This document shows positions 22,327-24,937 of a stretch of 24,937 nucleotides of DNA, piece after piece (position 1 is the stretch's first letter; the number at the start of each line of letters is the position of its first letter). Both the position numbers and the translations under genes were made by a program. Location: the NCBI GenBank assembly GCA_002779065.1, contig PEXL01000038.1, forward strand, positions 1 through 24,937. Direction: 5' to 3'. The notes under the pieces were generated by a model. The model was not told where the DNA came from. It saw nothing but the letters and a program-made list of their open reading frames with translations, and ran no database searches. Origin of the DNA: Candidatus Diapherotrites archaeon CG08_land_8_20_14_0_20_34_12 (GTDB lineage: Archaea; Iainarchaeota; Iainarchaeia; Iainarchaeales; 0-14-0-20-34-12).

Positions 22327-23094
22327 TTAAGAAAAAGACAACTTTTGCCTAAGCTCTATGAAAACCGATTCAAATTTTGGGAGTTCCCCTATTATAAACG
22401 GCTTTAAATCGGCATTCCATTGTTGTTTCTTTAAATCAATTTCTTTAAAGAGTAACTTTGTAGTAAATTCAATATCCTTTTTCTTAAGCTTTCTCAAAAT
22501 GAGGTTCTGATTCAATTTTACTCCTTTTTTCAACAAAAACCACAGATCATAAACATCCCTTGCCTTATCCCTACTTAATATTGCACGGATCTTCTCTGCT
22601 AAAATCTCCTCACAATTCATAGTAAATACCTCAAATGAAACAATCTCTGGATAATTCGTTACAATCAACACTTTATCTACATCAGATAAAACTCTTTCCC
22701 TCTTGCTAATATTTAAAGAGATAAAAGCTAAACTATTCGGATTACCGGTATATAATGGCCCCTTAAATGTTAATCGTACATTCAATTCATTCGAAAATTC
22801 TTTGAATTCTTTAATTTTACCTTCTATCCCCAAAAAGGTCAAAGATCTCAATATCTTCAATAGGATAGATTGGATATCCAACCGTCTTGCCATTTGGGTA
22901 AAATCCAAATCCTCACTAAACCTATTCAATCCTTGGGTTTTGTAAAGTGCTGTACCTCCTTTAAATACTAGCTTATTGCCTACTTCCCTATACAAATTAA
23001 ACAAGATAAGTTCTTGCAAATAATCTTTTTCTGCATTTTTTAATGTCAATTTTTTTGCTTCTGCTAGTTTTGCTAACTGATTTTTGGCAATCAT
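22327..23094 (-). CDS. AbiEii-family nucleotidyltransferase toxin
   Basis: Toxin of a type IV-like AbiE system; family members are nucleotidyltransferases (related MenT toxins modify tRNA) and AbiEii confers phage abortive infection in bacteria. The 255-residue protein has FKGGTALYK (GGT 46-48) and the metal-binding FSEDLDF (D62, D64), then a later basic/acidic motif AEKIRAILSRDKARDVYDLW, all canonical for AbiEii. The ATG at 23094 begins one base after the AbiEi stop, so the frame open further upstream to 23154 is not used. Catalytic residues are intact. Confidence 0.92.
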   Translation of the reverse strand: MIAKNQLAKLAEAKKLTLKNAEKDYLQELILFNLYREVGNKLVFKGGTALYKTQGLNRFSEDLDFTQMARRLDIQSILLKILRSLTFLGIEGKIKEFKEFSNELNVRLTFKGPLYTGNPNSLAFISLNISKRERVLSDVDKVLIVTNYPEIVSFEVFTMNCEEILAEKIRAILSRDKARDVYDLWFLLKKGVKLNQNLILRKLKKKDIEFTTKLLFKEIDLKKQQWNADLKPFIIGELPKFESVFIELRQKLSFS

Positions 23095-23095
23095 A

Positions 23096-23689
23096 TTAAT
23101 CGACCAATTCCTTAAATAAAATATCAATTTTCTGCTTAAGAGACCTATTTCCAATAATGGACAAATAACGCTTTACTTTATTTGAATCAACCTTTTTATT
23201 CCTACATAAATCTATTGCTTCAGGCATTGAAATTCTCTTAAATGCTACCCCGTCAGCAATTGCTTTTTCCAATTCTGCAATAAAAAGTTCCGATCCTTCA
23301 CTGGTGATTTTCTTATATGCAAACATAACTTTTGGCTTTACGCTCACAAAATTAATTGTTGAATTCATAAATTTTATTGTTTTTTTTCTTGGCCTTCTTG
23401 CAGTTACAACATCTATTGTTTGTGGAAGATGTTCGCTTATATTATAATATCGAATAGCACTCCAAGTGGAGATATAAGAAGGCCAATAAATTCGGCTAGC
23501 AAAAACAAAAGGATCTGTTCTTACAGTATATTTATTTCTCCCTAAATGAGATATGTATTTTTTATTTTTCAGCCTATTAAGCAGAAGCTTGGAATATTGT
23601 GTACTTTTGCCAGTTAATGCTGAAACTATGTTCACATCAAATACCGGATAAACATCAAGTTCTTTAAGTAACTTAATAGCATTTACCAT
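23096..23689 (-). CDS. AbiEi-family antitoxin with N-terminal winged helix
   Basis: The 197-residue protein has an N-terminal DNA-binding winged helix (about 1-60: FDVNIVSALTGKSTQYSKLLLNRLKNKKYI) followed by the AbiEi C-terminal antitoxin domain, with YWPSYISTWSAIRYY, RRPRKKTIKF and the EKAIADGVAF segment. AbiEi proteins antagonise AbiEii and repress their own operon by binding inverted repeats. It precedes abiEii with one base between stop and start. The ATG at 23689 is about 26 nt from a TATA box (TTTATAAAT, 23712-23720), so the transcript is probably leaderless, and a perfect palindrome lies just beyond that TATA box. Confidence 0.9.
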   Translation of the reverse strand: MVNAIKLLKELDVYPVFDVNIVSALTGKSTQYSKLLLNRLKNKKYISHLGRNKYTVRTDPFVFASRIYWPSYISTWSAIRYYNISEHLPQTIDVVTARRPRKKTIKFMNSTINFVSVKPKVMFAYKKITSEGSELFIAELEKAIADGVAFKRISMPEAIDLCRNKKVDSNKVKRYLSIIGNRSLKQKIDILFKELVD

Positions 23690-23726
23690 ATTAGAATACT
23701 AAATAAAACCATTTATAAATATATGT

Positions 23727-23756
23727 GCAATAGTTATCAAAAATGATAACTATTGC
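23727..23756. promoter_or_regulatory. Perfect 13-bp inverted repeat, probable AbiEi operator
   Basis: GCAATAGTTATCA (23727-23739), spacer AAAA, TGATAACTATTGC (23744-23756). It sits 7 nt upstream of the abiEi TATA box on the minus strand, where it would cover the TFB-recognition element. It could also influence the divergent RHH gene. Confidence 0.7.
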
Positions 23757-23798
23757 GTTTAATGAAAATGACAAAAAAATAGAAACAAATACCTTTAA

Positions 23799-23823
23799 AT
23801 ATCATTTGTATTACAAATGATAT
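23799..23823. promoter_or_regulatory. Perfect 11-bp inverted repeat before the RHH gene
   Basis: ATATCATTTGT (23799-23809), spacer ATT, ACAAATGATAT (23813-23823). It begins in the TATA-like TTTAAATAT (23794-23802) and ends at the ATG, so binding would block transcription. Probable operator of the ribbon-helix-helix protein it precedes. Confidence 0.65.
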
Positions 23824-24099
23824 ATGGAAAAACTGATTAGCTTAAGATTAAACCAAAACATGTTAAAAGAAATGGATTCACTATCAAAAGACAACTTTTT
23901 TAGCAATCGCAGTGAATTTATTAAAGATTCATTAAGAAAATCTGTTGATTATTATAAAACAAAAAAAGCACTTTTGACTGCAAAATCAAATTATGGCAAA
24001 GGCAGAAGAGAGGGCATAAAGGAATTAAGCACTAATGAATTTGAAAAAATCAGGGAAAATGCATTTATAGAATCAGCTAAATCCAAAAAGCTCTTGTGA
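23824..24099 (+). CDS. Ribbon-helix-helix (CopG/NikR-type) DNA-binding protein
   Basis: The 91-residue protein starts with the RHH beta strand ISLRLNQNML, followed by two helices (KEMDSLSKDNF, then NRSEFIKDSLRKSVDYY), the usual fold for antitoxins and autorepressors. The basic C-terminal half could bind a partner toxin. Its expected partner would be codirectional and downstream, but the next gene is a convergent, broken PIN gene 4 nt away. The promoter has a palindrome overlapping the TATA box and reaching the ATG, which suggests self-repression and a leaderless mRNA. Confidence 0.85.
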   Translation: MEKLISLRLNQNMLKEMDSLSKDNFFSNRSEFIKDSLRKSVDYYKTKKALLTAKSNYGKGRREGIKELSTNEFEKIRENAFIESAKSKKLL

Positions 24100-24103
24100 G
24101 ATA

Positions 24104-24523
24104 TCACAGTTCTTCTGGTTTTGAAATCTTTATGATTTTATTAAAAATTTCAAAATGATAATCGCGAGTCAGCAAAATAGCATTATTATCCCTAGCTAAT
24201 ATTGCAAACAATGCATCTGCTTTAGGTATTCCATACTTCTTGCTAAAATGCAGCGATTCCTTAAATTGGTTTTCTGAATAATCCAAAACAGTAAGCTTAT
24301 CTTTTTCTATAAGGGCCTTTAAAATTCTGTCAAAAACCTGTTTTCTATCTAGCCCTAAATAATTCTTAAGCTCAATAATTGAGATTTCACAAATTAGCAC
24401 ATCATATTTGCATTTAATCGACTCATTTATGAAATTAAATGCAAATTCTCCAAGTGGCCTAATATTATCTTTCCGGTCAAGATAATAATCTTAAAAAATA
24501 TTGGTATCTACAAAAACTTTCAT
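24104..24523 (-). pseudogene. PIN-domain (VapC-like) ribonuclease gene with an early nonsense codon
   Basis: From the ATG at 24523 the frame reads MKVFVDTNIF, then a TAA (24491-24493), then continues DYYLDRKDNIRPLGEFAF and on to the stop at 24104 (139 codons in all). This is a full-length PIN domain: first Asp in VDTN, Glu in SIIELKNYL, Asp in GIPKADALFAILARD, and LLTRDYHF near the end. TTA (Leu) to TAA is a one-base change, and a Leu after DTNIF is common in the family. Restart at internal GTG codons would lose the first catalytic Asp. A TATA-like TGATATAAAAC (minus strand, about 24533-24543) precedes the gene. It is tail-to-tail with the RHH gene. Confidence 0.85.
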
Positions 24524-24561
24524 AAACTAAGTGTTTTATATCAATAGAATAAGCTTTCTGA

Positions 24562-24581
24562 AGAGTAGATTTCCGCTGAAT
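24562..24581 (+). repeat. Dispersed 20-bp repeat, copy 2
   Basis: Identical to 287-306 and also about 20 nt downstream of an AT-rich TATA-like stretch (TTTTATATCA, 24534-24543). It lies between the PIN gene and the right-edge gene, with no coding on this strand. Confidence 0.6.
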
Positions 24582-24641
24582 GGCCTTTCTTTTCTCTTTA
24601 CTGAGGAGAAAAATGCAGCTTGTAATTAATATCTTAAAGAG

Positions 24642-24937
24642 TTACTGGTTAAAATTAAAGCACTGGACATAATTAGCAAAACCAACTATCATTGTCGGAT
24701 AAACCACATAATAAAGCTGCTTTAATAATGCGTTCTCATTCCAGATAATCCTTTCATCACCTGAAGCATCTTTTTGTATGCAGGCCCTTCCTTCCCTTAC
24801 TGCCGTAACTGCTTCATCTAAGGTTCTGGCTGTGTTGCTTTGTTTAAACCCGAATTGATTCTCAGCACCTAATGCTGAAATTCCAATCTCACCCATATAA
24901 GGAGTCTTAAATATTGTCAGGCCTGTTCCACTAGATG
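24642..24937 (-). CDS. C-terminal part of an unidentified protein, cut by the window edge
   Basis: The leftward frame is open from the window edge (reading SSGTGLTIFKTPYMGEIG) to the TAA at 24642-24644, so the internal Met at 24896 is not necessarily the start. The visible 97 residues are Gly-rich at first, then have a helical segment (TARTLDEAVTAVREGRA), a KDASGDERIIWNENALL stretch, and a hydrophobic end (LYYVVYPTMIVGFANYV). I recognise no family. The gap before it (24524-24641) holds only the 20-bp repeat and the PIN promoter. Confidence 0.55.
   Translation of the reverse strand, partial: SSGTGLTIFKTPYMGEIGISALGAENQFGFKQSNTARTLDEAVTAVREGRACIQKDASGDERIIWNENALLKQLYYVVYPTMIVGFANYVQCFNFNQ

Noticed and set aside
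287..24581. The two 20-bp repeats as attachment sites of an integrated element
   Set aside because: The DNA between them includes core genes (valS, ribosomal proteins, PolD, cdc6) and there is no integrase or tRNA gene; a dispersed repeat is simpler.
1..24937. CRISPR arrays, tRNA or rRNA genes, insertion sequences
   Set aside because: No regularly spaced repeats, no tRNA T-arm pattern in intergenic DNA, and no transposase motifs were seen on either strand.

Overview
The window is archaeal. It contains family-D DNA polymerase (DP1 and DP2), Orc1/Cdc6, eS1 (S3Ae), archaeal-type uS15, Bud32, CDP-archaeol synthase CarS, an archaeal SecF-SecD pair, SepF, UPF0147, TATA boxes about 25-30 nt ahead of start codons, and GGTGA-type ribosome-binding sites. 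Low GC, small tightly packed genes and short versions of several enzymes suggest a DPANN-type genome (Woesearchaeota/Pacearchaeota-like). That placement is inferred from gene style; there is no rRNA gene here to confirm it.

Layout. 1-460: the 5' end of a leftward gene whose start region is duplicated in tandem, a dispersed 20-bp repeat, and the valS promoter and leader. 482-6.2 kb: rightward translation and core genes (valS, a membrane-anchored coiled-coil protein, bud32, uS15, a 37-codon ORF, eS1, and a frameshifted DUF92 membrane protein). 6.26-11.07 kb: envelope and secretion genes (sppA leftward; carS and an archaeosortase-like protease rightward; secF-secD leftward). 11.2-17.06 kb: UPF0147, then DP1 and DP2 of PolD. 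DP2 carries a 182-residue mini-intein at the catalytic site.

17.1-24.5 kb is an accessory belt interleaved with housekeeping genes: a DUF2683/RelE-like toxin-antitoxin pair, a C-terminally anchored membrane protein and sepF, a zinc-ribbon protein with an N4-cytosine/N6-adenine methyltransferase and a convergent broken restriction endonuclease, orc1/cdc6, an AbiEi/AbiEii pair behind a perfect palindrome, a ribbon-helix-helix protein behind its own palindrome, and a PIN-domain gene with an early nonsense codon. PolD and Orc1/Cdc6 lie within 10 kb of each other, so the window may be near a replication origin, although no convincing origin repeat cluster was seen.

The most unusual observations are these. 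(1) The PolD mini-intein ends Pro-Arg instead of His-Asn or His-Gln, and the adjacent catalytic motif reads DGEQD instead of DGDED. (2) Two short exact tandem duplications (44 bp and 34 bp, neither a multiple of three) sit in genes; one turns off an otherwise intact restriction endonuclease next to an intact methyltransferase, and the other duplicates a start codon. (3) Two further lesions, an A8 homopolymer frameshift in DUF92 and a Leu-to-stop in a PIN toxin, are each a single base from an intact gene. They could be reversible switches, fresh decay, or assembly/sequencing errors.
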